In this document: in pieces, positions 43,581 through 54,434 of the stretch
How positions within the stretch are numbered: position 1 is the stretch's first letter
Layout: each line of letters opens with the position of its first letter
DNA from: Metaphire vulgaris
Taxonomy: Eukaryota > Annelida > Clitellata > Crassiclitellata > Megascolecidae
Direction of reading: 5' to 3'
Assembly: GCA_018105865.1 (NCBI GenBank)
Contig: CM030856.1
Location: 7,626,653 to 7,690,652, forward strand
DNA: 64,000 nucleotides
Position numbers and translations under genes: made by a program
The notes under the pieces: model-generated
What the model was told of the DNA's origin: nothing
Databases searched by the model: none
The model's input: only the letters and a program-made list of their open reading frames with translations

Positions 43581-44216
43581 TTTCATCAAAAAAATTGAAT
43601 TTTTAAAAATCAAATAGACTTAACAAAGCTCAAATATACACAGTATTACAGTTTAAAATGCTAGAAAATTGTTACTACCACAAAAAACTAAACTTTAAAA
43701 ATGTCCATACATAATACACAGCCATGAATACATGAAAATGTATCTGATGCATATTTATAGGGCCTTGTCAGAAGTCTAATAAATAATAATTATGCACTTC
43801 TATAGCACCAGTTCTAATACCCAAGGGTATCGATCGATGGTACTTCAAAATCCATCCGCAAAAAATAAAGGTCTATTCAGAAGTCTATTGTGGCACAGGA
43901 GACATATGTGAAAAAATGCAGCAAACGATCTGCAATCGTACTCAAACTTATGTGATAACATTAAAAATACAAATCAATTGAATGACCTGAAGATGACTGA
44001 TATTCATATCCATTGTTTTTGTTTTCCGTGTTTCTCAGTTTCACATTAGAAAGCGATTTCATCCAGGGGTGGGCTTTTTGTTGACGCCTGCGATGGTGGC
44101 AGTGGATGACATGTTGATGGCCGATGAATTGAATAAAGATAGCATGCTTCTTCCGCCTTCGTCTAACTGCGGCATTCGAATTTCCATCGATTGGGGCCTC
44201 CCGAAACTCTTCTTAC

Positions 44217-45150
44217 TTTTCGAAGAGCGGCCGAGTCGTATCTGCGACAATGATTTTGTCAGCGATCGTCTTTCTGCTACAAGAGGTTTCCGCAATCTCG
44301 ACGAGCTTGCCGATTTATCGGCGCTCATCTGTTCCGCCGAAAGAATCCTGTGGTTGAGATGACCTTCAACTGATGATGACCGAAATGATCCAAACAATAA
44401 CGGTTTAGCTGACGACTTCAAAGAACGAGGTAGTGACAACGATCGCCTCAGAGCGAAAAAATCCTTTTCGGATTTGTTTGACGTCTCTTCGACGGCAGCC
44501 GTGGGATTCCAGAGATCCTTCGACTTGGACCTCGACAGTCGGAAAACCGATTTCAAAGAATGACGAAATGAACTGCACAACTTTGAATCGTCTTCCTCAG
44601 AACATCTACTACTGACTCTCTTCTTCTGACTTTTCCCAGTCTCTTTTGGAGCGTAGATTTCGAGCGTTTGGGAATTTAACTTTTTCAGGGAACGTCTGTG
44701 TATGCCTTTTACCTTTGCGCTGCTACAGTGCTTCGGCGACGGCAAATCGACGTCAACTTCTTGAAACACAAGATCGGAAATCCCAGTTATCGTCTTTGGT
44801 CGTATCGTTGTCTTTTTATAGCGGCCTAACGATGCAGTAGAATGGGAATCCTCTTTTATTTCGAAAGTATGAGATCGTGCATGAAGCTCACAAAGTTTAC
44901 TGAAACTTGCTCCAGTTACATCGACCTCGGCAACCAAAACCGCTTGCAAATCACTGGATGCCGGAAAATATTCTTCTTCTCTGGCGAAGACCTCGTCCAA
45001 ATCATCGATCTTCTTTTTGACGCTTCTTCCATCACCAACTTCGGCGCTGTTTCTTTGTGAATGATTATCTGTCGTTGACTCTGCTGCAGTGGTTGTCTGT
45101 AGGGGTCGAATTTTTCGGGTCTTAGGTGAAGGCGTGACCATGTACTTTGC
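44217..45150 (-). CDS. Serine-rich unknown protein, large internal exon (934 bp)
   Basis: Acceptor TTTGTATTAAG at 45151, donor AAAA/GTAAGA at 44216, phase 0 to phase 1. Acidic and helical near the start (VKKKIDDLDEVFAREEEYFP), then SFSKLCELHARSHTFEIKED and strongly basic Ser/Arg stretches (SFRHSLKSVFRLSRSKSKDL; RRSLSLPRSLKSSAKPLLFG), typical of kinase-target or membrane/cytoskeleton-binding disordered regions. The frame stays open past the donor to a stop at 44059; that extra part would be used only if the intron were retained. The first Met (45141) might be an alternative start. Family unknown. Confidence 0.75.
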
Positions 45151-45216
45151 CTTAATACAAACACAGAAGCACAGTGTGTTAGATACAATTACAAATACTA
45201 TGCAGGATCAATGTAA

Positions 45217-45288
45217 AAATTGTAACAAGACATGTTCACGTGTTCTATGTTCACAGATAGAACATGTGAACATGTCTTGTTACAATTT
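45217..45288. ncRNA. Near-perfect 32-bp hairpin
   Basis: Arms 45217-45248 and 45257-45288 pair with one mismatch around an 8-base loop GTTCACAG. Arm 1 begins AAATTGTAACAAGACATGTT. It lies in the intron upstream (minus strand) of the 934-bp exon. It could be a microRNA-type precursor or a tiny palindromic MITE; transcription is unknown. Confidence 0.5.
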
Positions 45289-45439
45289 GTCTTGTGTTTT
45301 CTGCATTTGCGAATAAAGATTTATATATAGAAATATAACAATGTTTCACAACAGCCTTGAAATTCAGTTCATAATATCCAAATAAATATTCTTCAAAGGC
45401 AAACTGATGCCATTCAATGAACTGTGCTTTGAAATACAT

Positions 45440-45595
45440 TTCAAACTTACAAGTAGGAACTGTCTAAATTGAATATTAAATTAGCAAAACTGTTATCTAG
45501 ATAATTATTCCTGTAAATTCAAACTTACAAGTAGGAACTGTCTAAGTTGAATATTAAATTAGCAAAACTGTTATCTAGATAATTATTCCTGTAAA
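45440..45595. repeat. 78-bp tandem duplication
   Basis: Two copies starting TTCAAACTTACAAGTAGGAA, period 78, one A/G difference seen. Confidence 0.95.
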
Positions 45596-45718
45596 TAGTT
45601 AACATTTATGAATAGCAGCTTGAAAGCTTGTAGCCTGTCTCAAAAGACTAATTATTCCTGTAAATAGTTAACATTTATGAATAGCAGCTTGAAAGCTTGT
45701 AGCCTGTCTCAAAAGACT
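45581..45718. repeat. 69-bp tandem duplication overlapping the previous one
   Basis: Two copies starting AATTATTCCTGTAAATAGTT, period 69, apparently identical. The unit begins within the second 78-bp copy, so the duplications occurred stepwise. Confidence 0.95.
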
Positions 45719-45952
45719 GGTTTTAACAGCAATAATTGCAGTTTTTGTTCTGTTAAAAAAATAATAATGAAATATAATTGAAGCTTCTTCTGCCCTGCCT
45801 ACTGTATAAGACTATCTGCCCTTAGCAGGATCTGTGCAAAAATTATGAAACTCACTCAAAAATCATATAATTTTAAACTATATCCTTGATTATCAATCAG
45901 ACTCTATTCACGTCCTTAAACCCTAAATAAACAGTAAAGAACATCCGTCTAC

Positions 45953-46107
45953 CTGGATGTTTCCAGCTGGACAAAAGTCGTCCACCCATTTGTTGATAGC
46001 AACCGGGTTTCTTGAGAATATCTGAGCGCCTCGAACGCCATCGGTTCGATAACAGTCGAGCTCTCGAATGTGCTCAACTGGTGTCGGGTCTGTTCCGGAA
46101 TACAATT
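45953..46107 (-). CDS. Serine-rich unknown protein, upstream exon (candidate)
   Basis: With the acceptor CTTTTTCTGTTCAG before 46107 and the donor CAG/GTAGAC at 45952, the frame reads YSGTDPTPVEHIRELDCYRT, DGVRGAQIFSRNPVAINKWV and DDFCPAGNIQ, and ends at phase 0, as the next exon needs. A second frame, open from an acceptor at 46216, reads VARHFEADYAYRNLLIFDPS but ends at phase 2 and cannot join directly. I prefer the first on phase. Together with the three downstream exons the coding sum is 1,101 codons without a shift. Further 5' exons must exist. Confidence 0.45.
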
Positions 46108-46839
46108 CTGAACAGAAAAAGGTCGACTGCTGGGATCGAAAATCAAGAGGTTTCGATAGGCGTAATCAGCTTCAAAGTGTCTTGCTACCTGGACAACCGC
46201 ATGGATAGACCCCTCAGCTGTTAAAAAAGCATACCAAAAAATGGAAAATAATTTATCTGTTCTCTTTGAGAAAAGCCTAGAATTGTTGTACTTTCTAAAG
46301 AATCCTTCCGATAAGAGATTTTAAAATACTTATCAACATCTCTGAAGGTTTAAAAAGATGGTTCCTTCCTTTGTTGCCATATCAGCATTTGAACAGTGTC
46401 TGAAGTGTATGCTGCAACAAAATGATTTCCTTTTTCAGGCAGAAAGTCAATCAGATTGTTTCAATAAGTTATCACCAAATAGTACAGCCAGTAGTGAAAC
46501 TGTGTTGGTGCTGGCAAGCCTTGCGGTAATGATAGTGCTTTTCTAAAACATGGCCTGCATACACAGAACAATGGCAAAATTAACCGAATAATAATAATAA
46601 TAACAATTGGATTTTAAGTGATTTAGTAGAATTTCTCCTGTGTTGAAAACCACTGTGAACGAACGAATGAACTACCGGTAATTAATTAATCTGGGCAAAT
46701 GGCAAATGAATGAATCCCTTAGTCATAGCATTCTGCTATATGAACTTACAGTTCTCTTCGAGAACAAGTGCATAAGGAAACTGCTATGCATACCGTGGAC
46801 AAAATTACTAACAAATGAGCAAGTTTACAGCATGGCCAA

Positions 46840-47153
46840 AACAGAAAAACAACTCCTGAATCACATAAAAGCATAGAAATTGGGTTATTTTGGACACATA
46901 ATGAGACAACCACAAGACACCCTCGAGTGCAGCGTGATCACAGGACTGGTGGAGGGGAACAGAGGCAGGGGACGTCCGAGGATATGTTGAATGGATAATA
47001 TCAAGACGTGGACTGGTCTTTCTGGAGACTGCCTATTACACACCGTACAAGACAGATCAAGATGGAGATCATTAATCCATTCTTGTAGCCAACCGTTGCA
47101 ATGCGACGATGGCATATTGACATGACATGATATGCTTACTGCACTATATAAAT
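46840..47153 (+). mobile_element. LINE 3' end
   Basis: Frames read KLGYFGHIMRQPQDTLECSV, EGNRGRGRPRIC, a stop, then DNIKTWTGLSGDC and DRSRWRSLIHSC. Its 3' motif TGCACTATATAAAT is interrupted by the hAT element at 47154 and resumes as ATATAAATTTCATAATATTG plus (TAA)n after 47882. Confidence 0.8.
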
Positions 47154-47882
47154 CAGTGTCTCGCAAACTTTTTACCTCGCGGCACACTAAACAGAACAAA
47201 TTTTTTTCACGGCACATTCTTCATAAAATTACAAAACCAACCAACAATTTATTAAATTGAGTGTTCTTTATTAAGGAACTGCCGGGTCTGCAGTCACATA
47301 TAATGATATGTAGATGTAACATACGCGAAAGTAACGTTCATAGACTGTAGATTCTCGCCGTTGTTTTCCTTAGTGTCGTTTTCACCTTGCATTTTCTCAG
47401 ATCTTGCCAAAAATTTATCCATTTCAAATTTCATAGGGCTAAATCTCGGTAAAAGCATCAAATTCAACTGTTACTATACTTATAGTTACCCTACTATTGC
47501 AACATCTCAACACATGCAATGTAATAATTTCAAAACGGTAATTGGGTCAAATGTATCCTTGCGCGCTCAGCGCTGTTGTTTTTACATTGTAAAGGTCGCA
47601 AGGACGGTGACGTCAACGAAAGACGTTAATTTCTGGCAGTTGTATCGTTGCACGCGCAACGTTATATAAAAAATTGGATGTCCGATATATTGTATTGTAG
47701 GCTGTGCAGGGCTGGTGTGAGGTTCTATATATGACGCCATTTTTACACTTGCTCATCCGCAAAATTTTTAGGAAGGGAACAAAAAATTAAAATAATAGTA
47801 AAATTCTGAAATTCTTTCACGGCACAGCTGGAATCTCTAGCGGCACACTAGTGTGCCATGCACACAGTTTTCTTAGACACTG
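47154..47882. mobile_element. 729-bp hAT-type element with CGGCACAC ends
   Basis: Ends CAGTGTCTCGCAAACTTTTT and TTTTCTTAGACACTG with CGCGGCACAC and GGCACACTAGTGTGCCA just inside; exact 8-bp duplication ATATAAAT (47146-47153 and 47883-47890). No transposase frame. This end type is common among animal hAT elements. Confidence 0.94.
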
Positions 47883-47901
47883 ATATAAATTTCATAATAT
47901 T

Positions 47902-48052
<151 letters not shown>

Positions 48053-48378
48053 ACAGTTCTGAGCCTGGACAGTGTTTTAAAGTTTCAAAATGTTTTACAA
48101 AAAATTTAAAATCTGTTTTTAATAAATTTACATATCTACTAGCATAATGAGATCTAAGTAATTTCTGAAAACCAAAGCTTTTCATGGCAACAAAGTGAAA
48201 CAAAAACTGTCTGCATTATTCAAGAGCAAAACTAAAATGCAACTTTGAAATAAATAACATGCACATGGCAAATAACAAAAACAGTAGCTGATAATAACAT
48301 TCTAAGTGCTGTTTAGAAATGGGTGTCAGGTAGCAAATTAAGGTTCTAAAAATGGCAGCTTTTAAGCTGAAGCAAGTT

Positions 48379-48543
48379 TTACATTTTCCAGCATTTTTCG
48401 CCATTGTTCACAAACTGTTTTGATTCCTGCAAAATCACTTTACCAATGTGTTCTTGCATTTTAAAAGCTTTGCTTCTCTCATCAGTATCAAGAACGGTAC
48501 TGCTATGTTCCATAAAAAACTTAGTTAAATGACCGATTGTCAA
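48379..48543 (-). CDS. Candidate 3'-terminal exon, unrecognised protein
   Basis: Minus strand, after TGCAGTAG, 54 codons then TAA: LTIGHLTKFFMEHSSTVLDT, DERSKAFKMQEHIGKVILQE, SKQFVNNGEKCWKM. The pattern is strongly amphipathic helical with non-repetitive composition. The following 400 bp lack open frames and contain ATTAAA, consistent with a 3' UTR. The acceptor's pyrimidine tract is weak and no partner exon upstream is found in the window. It is a different gene from the serine-rich one, which begins below 46.2 kb or has exons beyond this one. Confidence 0.35.
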   Translation of the reverse strand: MTIGHLTKFFMEHSSTVLDTDERSKAFKMQEHIGKVILQESKQFVNNGEKCWKM

Positions 48544-48936
48544 CTACTGCAGCGTAGCTAATTTCAACATACAAAATGGCTCTTCTCAGCAAATACTGTC
48601 ACTCAATACTTCAACTAGGGCTCCTTAAAAAGGCTAAATAAATGGCAAATGAGTATCACATGGCAGATCAACGACAATAGCTATCAATGACCCTCAAAAA
48701 CATTTTCTTGAACTCAAATCTGCAGAGATGCTCAAATTTGAGTGCTGGCAAAGATTTAGGATGCTGATAAATTGCCATTGTCCATATGCAAATCTGGTGC
48801 AAGCCACTAATATGACAGTTTCATAAATTCAGTTCATTAGTGAAATTGATACTCTTCCTGAAAAGTCAATAGCAGGAATACAAAAGTCAGAAAGTTGACT
48901 TGCATGATGGTCTGCAAATTGCCGTACACTTCATTG

Positions 48937-49085
48937 GCGTAAACTTCAATGAAAAAGTGGAGTGGCATAAACTTGGAAGAAAAATTGGAGGTGCAAACCC
49001 CTATACCTTCCTATACCTTACGGTTACTTCTCAAAAAGTGGAGGGCTCGAGCCTAGAGGCCTATTAGAAGTTTATGCCTATGTTA
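48937..49085. mobile_element. MITE, family D
   Basis: TTGGCGTAAACTTCAATGAA at the left and TATTAGAAGTTTATGCC at the right are inverted; a second GGCATAAACTTGGAAG block lies inside. Confidence 0.7.
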
Positions 49086-49324
49086 CACTTTGAAGTCACT
49101 CCATAGGATCAAAGCCTAAATGCCTGTTTGGAGAAATGAAGGATTAGTTATAGCCTTTAATTTTCCTGGTATCAGTCCAATTGACGGCCACTCCTTCTCT
49201 GTCTTTCCTGTCACTGAGACTGAGCATCAGACTTGTTCATTTACCATGGGTTGACCAGAGACAGACCGGGGTAAAGTTTCTGCCACAGCTGGAGATTAAA
49301 TCCCAGACCTCATGATTGACAGTC

Positions 49325-49430
49325 CAGCCTTAAGTAAGTAAGTAAGTAAAATCTCGTTAACTTCTATAGCGCTTTCAAAAGAAGCACCGAAGTAGCTCCT
49401 TATTCCTATGCGCTTAATCTCGAAATGAAG
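49325..49430 (-). mobile_element. Retroposon 3' tail, reversed
   Basis: (TAAG)n, then AAATCTCGTTAACTTCTATAG, GCGCTTTCAAAAGAAGCACC and CCTATGCGCTTAATCTC. It is the reverse complement of the LINE tail at about 25580-25680. Confidence 0.75.
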
Positions 49431-49899
49431 CAGCTATAGCCAAAGGTTGGGTCATTCATGCCGGGTCATTTAATCAAAAGGGCGATTGGGCAGGACTCTG
49501 CAGCTATGGAGGAAATGATTTTTTGAAGAGAAATGATTATGATTTTAGTTTAGACAGAAAAACATGAAGAAATGTTGCAAGAAGGGGAGAAAATTGTGAC
49601 TCAGAGTTTGTTATTTGGCTTTGATGTAGACAGCGGAGAGATATTGGAATTGAGTTCCAAAGCTCTGGTGCAGCGTATGAAAAGGCACTTACTAATCACT
49701 GCGCCTATTCACAGATAATTACAACCTGCTATCTAATCTAGACTACTGCAAAAGTGTGAGTGAACTTTGAAATCATAGAATAACATCAGTCTGCAAAAGA
49801 CAGCAAAGCATGCTCTGGAGGAAAATCTATGATATCTGAAAGAGACGAGTTTTGAGTCTTGACTTGAAAGTGCTCAGTTCCTTCCTTGGAAAATCTAAT

Positions 49900-50140
49900 C
49901 TAATCCTAAGCTTCTGCAGCGCCACTTCTTCTTAATGCACAGAAGCATCAGCCGATGACACACCAAATTAAAGTCATTCAAGATCCAAGAAGATCTAATC
50001 TAATCTTAAGCTTCTATAGCACCACTTCATAATGCACAGGAGCATCAATCGATGGCACACCAAATCCAAATAATTAAAGATCCAGGTCAAATCCAGGGTA
50101 TCCGGCCAGGCAAACGGGTGACAGTCTATGGTGGATAGGC
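49900..50140. mobile_element. Two tandem copies of the GCGCCACTTC retroposon end
   Basis: TCTAATCTAAGCTTCT(G/A)... CACCACTTCATAATGCACAG with AGCATCARYCGATG occurs at about 49905 and again at 49996; only the second continues through TCCAGGGTATCCGG. Related to 8805. Confidence 0.7.
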
Positions 50141-50320
50141 CAGGTCAAAAAGATGGGTTTTTAATCTTTTTCTAAAAATCTGTAAACCTGAAAGACAGAG
50201 GAAAAGAGCTATTGATACCTAATGTCTTGAATCGCAGATAAGTCTGATTGGGTTCAAAATGCAGTAGAACTAAATAACAGTATCAGTCTGGCTAATAACT
50301 AATTAATTAGGTCTTAAATA

Positions 50321-50503
50321 CAGTGACGGCTCCAGGATTTGGCAAGTGGGGAGGCCGTTGGGGGTGGCGACTTCTAAGCATGGGGCCGACCATTTGTTGA
50401 TAGGCATGTAGTAGTAAGTAAAGGGTCCCAAAAGGGGAGCCACTGGGGACCGGGCATTCAATAGAGGCATGGGCCCCCGGACCCCCATGTGGAACCACCA
50501 CTG
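50321..50503. mobile_element. hAT-type MITE, family A
   Basis: 183 bp, ends CAGTGACGGCTCCAGGATTT and GTGGAACCACCACTG; exact 8-bp duplication CTTAAATA (50313-50320 and 50504-50511). I see no gene in 50512-51370. Confidence 0.95.
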
Positions 50504-51370
50504 CTTAAATATCCTCTCCTCACTCTTTAGGAGAAAGTGCAGTAAAGGCAACAGGGTCAACTGATCTTAACGATTGAATGCCCAGACATAGGAATGCAGC
50601 ATGCAGATAACAACAATAGTACAGTATAGCTTAGCTAATGTAACAAATATGCCAATTCAAGACAATGACATAAATTATATCCGAGTGATCAATATCTCGA
50701 ACAAAACAGTCAAAGACAAAACCGAAACACATGTAATCCTATTAAACATTTTCCAGATGCTGCTGTAAATAAAAATGCCTACAGAGATTGCCTTAGCATT
50801 AACAAAATAGTGTGCTGCAAAAAACAAAGATTTATTTACCATGCGCAACCTCAGGCTAATCAGTGGCATCAACAGAAATTTTCCAGAGGGGCAAAAAACA
50901 CAATGGTCAGGGTTAATGTAGTTTTCTGGATAGTCAATTTCACAGTTCCTAGTTAAAGTTAAGTTTCTCAATATCACTTTGCATATCAGTAGTGTTTTAG
51001 TGCAAACATATTAGATAAAAGCCAAAATATAGTTACCGGTAGTTTAAAAATAGATTTGCATTTTCCATGGGGGCCAGTGCCCCTCTTGCTCCAAAGTGTG
51101 GGTGACCATGAAGCTAATATGTAGCAGATTTTAACACAAGCAGTGTGTTAAATTCTTACAAACCACAGAATTTATCTTGGATTTCTGTTTTAGGACAATT
51201 TCTATGGCAGGTCAAGCATATACATTTTATAGTGACAACACACATACAATGAAACATCTTGCAAAAGAAAATGGGTCAGCGAATCAAGACCATAACATTT
51301 TACACCATTCACACACTGTCACTATAGGTCACACATTGAAAGCAGTAGACCAACAAAACAAAGGAATATA

Positions 51371-51556
51371 CAGTGAAACCCGCTTAATTGCATAGGTGCC
51401 GTGCATGCCTTGCTTATGCGATTAACTGGGCTACGCGAATAGCCGGGACGTCTGATAATGAATTGTACGCACAAAACACTGGTTCGGGTTATTATGTTGT
51501 TATGTGACTATGCGTGTTATGCAATTAAGCGGTATGCGATTAAGTGGGATCCACTG
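51371..51556. mobile_element. TA-flanked MITE, AATTGCATA family
   Basis: 186 bp between TA and TA; ends CAGTGAAACCCGCTTAATTG and GATTAAGTGGGATCCACTG. TATGCGATTAA-type blocks repeat through both arms. Tigger-like by end style and TA target. Opposite orientation to 52045. Confidence 0.92.
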
Positions 51557-51775
51557 TATCCACAAACAGTCGTATGGTGTACAATAAACTCCACAAAGGG
51601 GCAGAGCATTCAAAGACTGTTTAACTGTTCCTTGGTGTGTATAGTTAATGAGGAGCTAAAGATGCCAGCTTGAGCCAACTTAAATATAAACTCGGTCATT
51701 TGAAACGGCAATAATTTTTCTCCCAATCTGAAGGCATTTCTAAATGAATCTGCTCGATCAAATGCTTACCATAGA

Positions 51776-51850
51776 GCGGGGTCACCAAACTATGGTCCGC
51801 AGGCCACATCTGACCCACGAGGTCAGTTTATTTGGTCCATCACCTGCCGG
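51776..51850. mobile_element. Possible hAT end fragment
   Basis: AGAGCGGGGTCACCAAACTA and GGTCCGCAGGCCACATC resemble the GGTCCGCGG-type ends of hAT elements. The partner end is uncertain (about 52250). Confidence 0.35.
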
Positions 51851-52044
51851 TAAATATGCTGCATAAAACTAGGCACAATGTCACTATCTTTTTACTAACA
51901 TGCCTTTTTGCTAACCTTTTGGTAAATAAATATGTTGGGCCTCTGCTTTCAGTGCGTATTGCACGTTACTTCACCCATGACTAACACAAAATGCTAAACT
52001 TATATTGTTCTTTTTCCCAGACCTTCCGTTCTGGCTTGCAAGTA

Positions 52045-52229
52045 CAGTGGATCCCACTTAATCGCATACCGCTTAATTGCATAACCCGCATAATCGCATA
52101 ACAACATAAAAACCCGAACCAGTGTTTGTGCGTACAATTAATTATCAAACGTCCCGGCTATCCGCATAGCCCAGTTAATCGCATAACCAAGGCTTGCACG
52201 GCACCTATGCAATTAAGCGGGTTCCACTG
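52045..52229. mobile_element. TA-flanked MITE, AATTGCATA family
   Basis: 185 bp between TA and TA; ends CAGTGGATCCCACTTAATCG and AATTAAGCGGGTTCCACTG. It has high similarity to 61350 and to the reverse of 51371. Confidence 0.93.
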
Positions 52230-53210
52230 TATTGAACAGACTGGTTGTGCACCCCGTGCTAGTCATTTTTTTCAGTTATCCGGCTCACCGTCAAAAGTTT
52301 GTTGACAGAGGATAGATCATACTAGATCACTCTCAACTCATTATTACATTATCATATATTATATAAGATTTTCTTAACTACTTCAATCTGATAGACATTT
52401 TGAAACCACAAGAGGCAGGATGTATGGATAATAATAATAATCATGCACTTCTATAGCACCAGTTCTAATACCCAAGGGTATCAATCGATGGTACTTCAAA
52501 ATCCATCCACAAGTGATGGATGGCAGGATAGTAAAATAACAGATGTCTTAAAAGCATGGTTGTGGATAATTTCAAAGGTTTCTAGTCACTCATGTCATGT
52601 AACAACCGTAAGTGAAACATTTTAAAATTCCAAGCTTAACAAAGGTTTCACAATTAAAGAATTTTAATTGAAACCTGTAAAATACAAAATTCATACGTAC
52701 AGTGCAGGTAAAATTATATAACACAAGGATGTATAATGTATATGTACATTAACTTTCCTCATTTATTTTCTATAAAGTATAAATCATGGGTAGAAATTCT
52801 GATGGCCAATAATTGCTGCCACATAATGTTTGCTTTTTCTCCTTGCAAATAGTCAACGTTATTTCTAGAAAAGTGGGTAGAAATAGGACACATGCACTCT
52901 TCACGTATAAAGCTAACTTTGAAATTGCTTGGCAGAATGGTCCAACATCACAGCTATTATCATTTGACTGCAGTGCACTCCGCGTGATTAACTACCCACG
53001 CATGGTACATGTCACCAAAACAGTGTCAGGATTTTAAGGCAAATACTCGGTATTCATCCACAGCTGCAAAAGATGTAGAGGTAGTGGATGTAGAATATGT
53101 TGAATATTATAAAAGCTGACAGCCTTGCTTAAACAACTATGGACTACCGGTATACAGGCAGAGACAGCAACCAACCAGAATTCGAACCAGAACTGCAGAA
53201 TTAATACCTC
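52230..53210. other. Non-genic; retroposon scrap and weak open frame
   Basis: CTTCTATAGCACCAGTTCTA at 52448 repeats the scrap at 43797. A 74-codon plus frame at 52813-53037 follows a TTGCAAATAG acceptor-like site, but has no further support. Confidence 0.4.
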
Positions 53211-53214
53211 ATAC

Positions 53215-53232
53215 TGTATGTATGTACGTATG

Positions 53233-53264
<32 letters not shown>

Positions 53265-53285
53265 TGTATGTATGTATGTATGTAC
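53215..53285. repeat. (GTAT)n microsatellite
   Basis: Perfect TATG units. A reversed retroposon end (53330-53398, GTGCTATAGAAGTTCAAG) with a (TA)n tail to 53450 follows. Confidence 0.95.
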
Positions 53286-53329
53286 CGGTATATATATGTA
53301 TACAATTATATATGTGAGTGTGTGTATAA

Positions 53330-53398
53330 TGATTTTGATTTGGTGTGCCATCGGCCGATGCTCCTGTGCATTATGAAGTGGTGCTATAGAAGTTCAAG

Positions 53399-53450
<52 letters not shown>
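53330..53450 (+). mobile_element. GCGCCACTTC-type retroposon end with (TA)n tail
   Basis: TTTGGTGTGCCATCGGCCGA, TCCTGTGCATTATGAAGTGG and TGCTATAGAAGTTCAAGA precede about 25 TA units. This orientation shows the microsatellite as the 3' tail of the element. Confidence 0.75.
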
Positions 53451-53451
<1 letters not shown>

Positions 53452-53715
53452 CATCAATATGTATGTATTTGCATTAATATGTATGTTAATCTTGTGTTAT
53501 ATAACCTATTTTTTCTGTCTCCAGACTTTTGTGTAATAAATCCCTATGATACAAAGTATCGAGGGCACACACACAAAACTATATAAGCTAAGATAAAATC
53601 TGTGTAACAACATTAATAGAATTTCTAACAACAAAAATCTTTTGAACCTGAGAACAAGAGACACAATATTTACATTTGAATTAGCTTAAATTGAAAATCA
53701 CTCATTTAAATTCAC

Positions 53716-53717
<2 letters not shown>

Positions 53718-53812
<95 letters not shown>

Positions 53813-53822
53813 GAGAGACAGA
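53718..53822. repeat. (GA)n then (CAGA)n microsatellite
   Basis: GA units to 53766, CAGA units to 53810. Confidence 0.96.
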
Positions 53823-54253
53823 CCAGACCATTCATAGCAGACCAGGCAAATGCCTACAATTACTGCAATCAGTGTTTTTAAGCTCTGCACAATTTTCAAC
53901 TTCGGCTCATTTGTTTACTAATCACTTAACAGCACTTGTGGCCATTTAAAGTCCAACAGAGAACGCAGACCTCAACCGAAACCTATACTGGTATATGTGA
54001 CCAGCTGTTTAGCCTTGGAATGAACATTGACCATAAGGACAGGCTAAGAGAAGCTGTCGATTCCCAGACACGTCATCCAAATTAACTGCTTGTAAAATGA
54101 ATAAGACGTCAATTTTCGTTAGAGTTAATTGACCGGATATTATTTTATTGTCAGTAAAACCATGGAGCAAGTTCAAGATTTAGTTTAATCAAGATTCTAA
54201 ATTTGATATTATGCAGATGAGTGAAAGTAGGGTAAAGAATCAAGCCTTGTAAC

Positions 54254-54434
54254 CAGTGTTTTATACAGGCCTGTTAGGAGGGAGATTCCCCCCAAAACCT
54301 CAAAATTCCCCCCAAAATCCCAGCACTTACACAAATTTTGCATTGAACTGTGTCTTTTCCCCTCCAAACAAGTCCATCCCCTCCGAAAGACTCAATTCCC
54401 CCCCCCAAAGGCCTGGAATCTGGATAAAACATTG
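54254..54434. mobile_element. hAT-type MITE (CAGTGTTTTATACAGGCC)
   Basis: Ends CAGTGTTTTATACAGGCC and CTGGATAAAACATTG; flanks CTTGTAAC/CCTGCAAC (6 of 8). CCCCCCAAAA blocks repeat inside. A reversed fragment lies at about 25090-25122. Confidence 0.8.

Noticed and set aside
45953..46215. Alternative frame of the upstream exon of the serine-rich gene (VARHFEADYAYRNLLIFDPS)
   Set aside because: It is fully open from a good acceptor at 46216, but leaves phase 2 at the only good donor and cannot join the next exon directly. I keep it as a live alternative.
52813..53037. Possible plus-strand exon after TTGCAAATAG
   Set aside because: Only an acceptor-like site; no donor, no partner exon, no recognisable motif.
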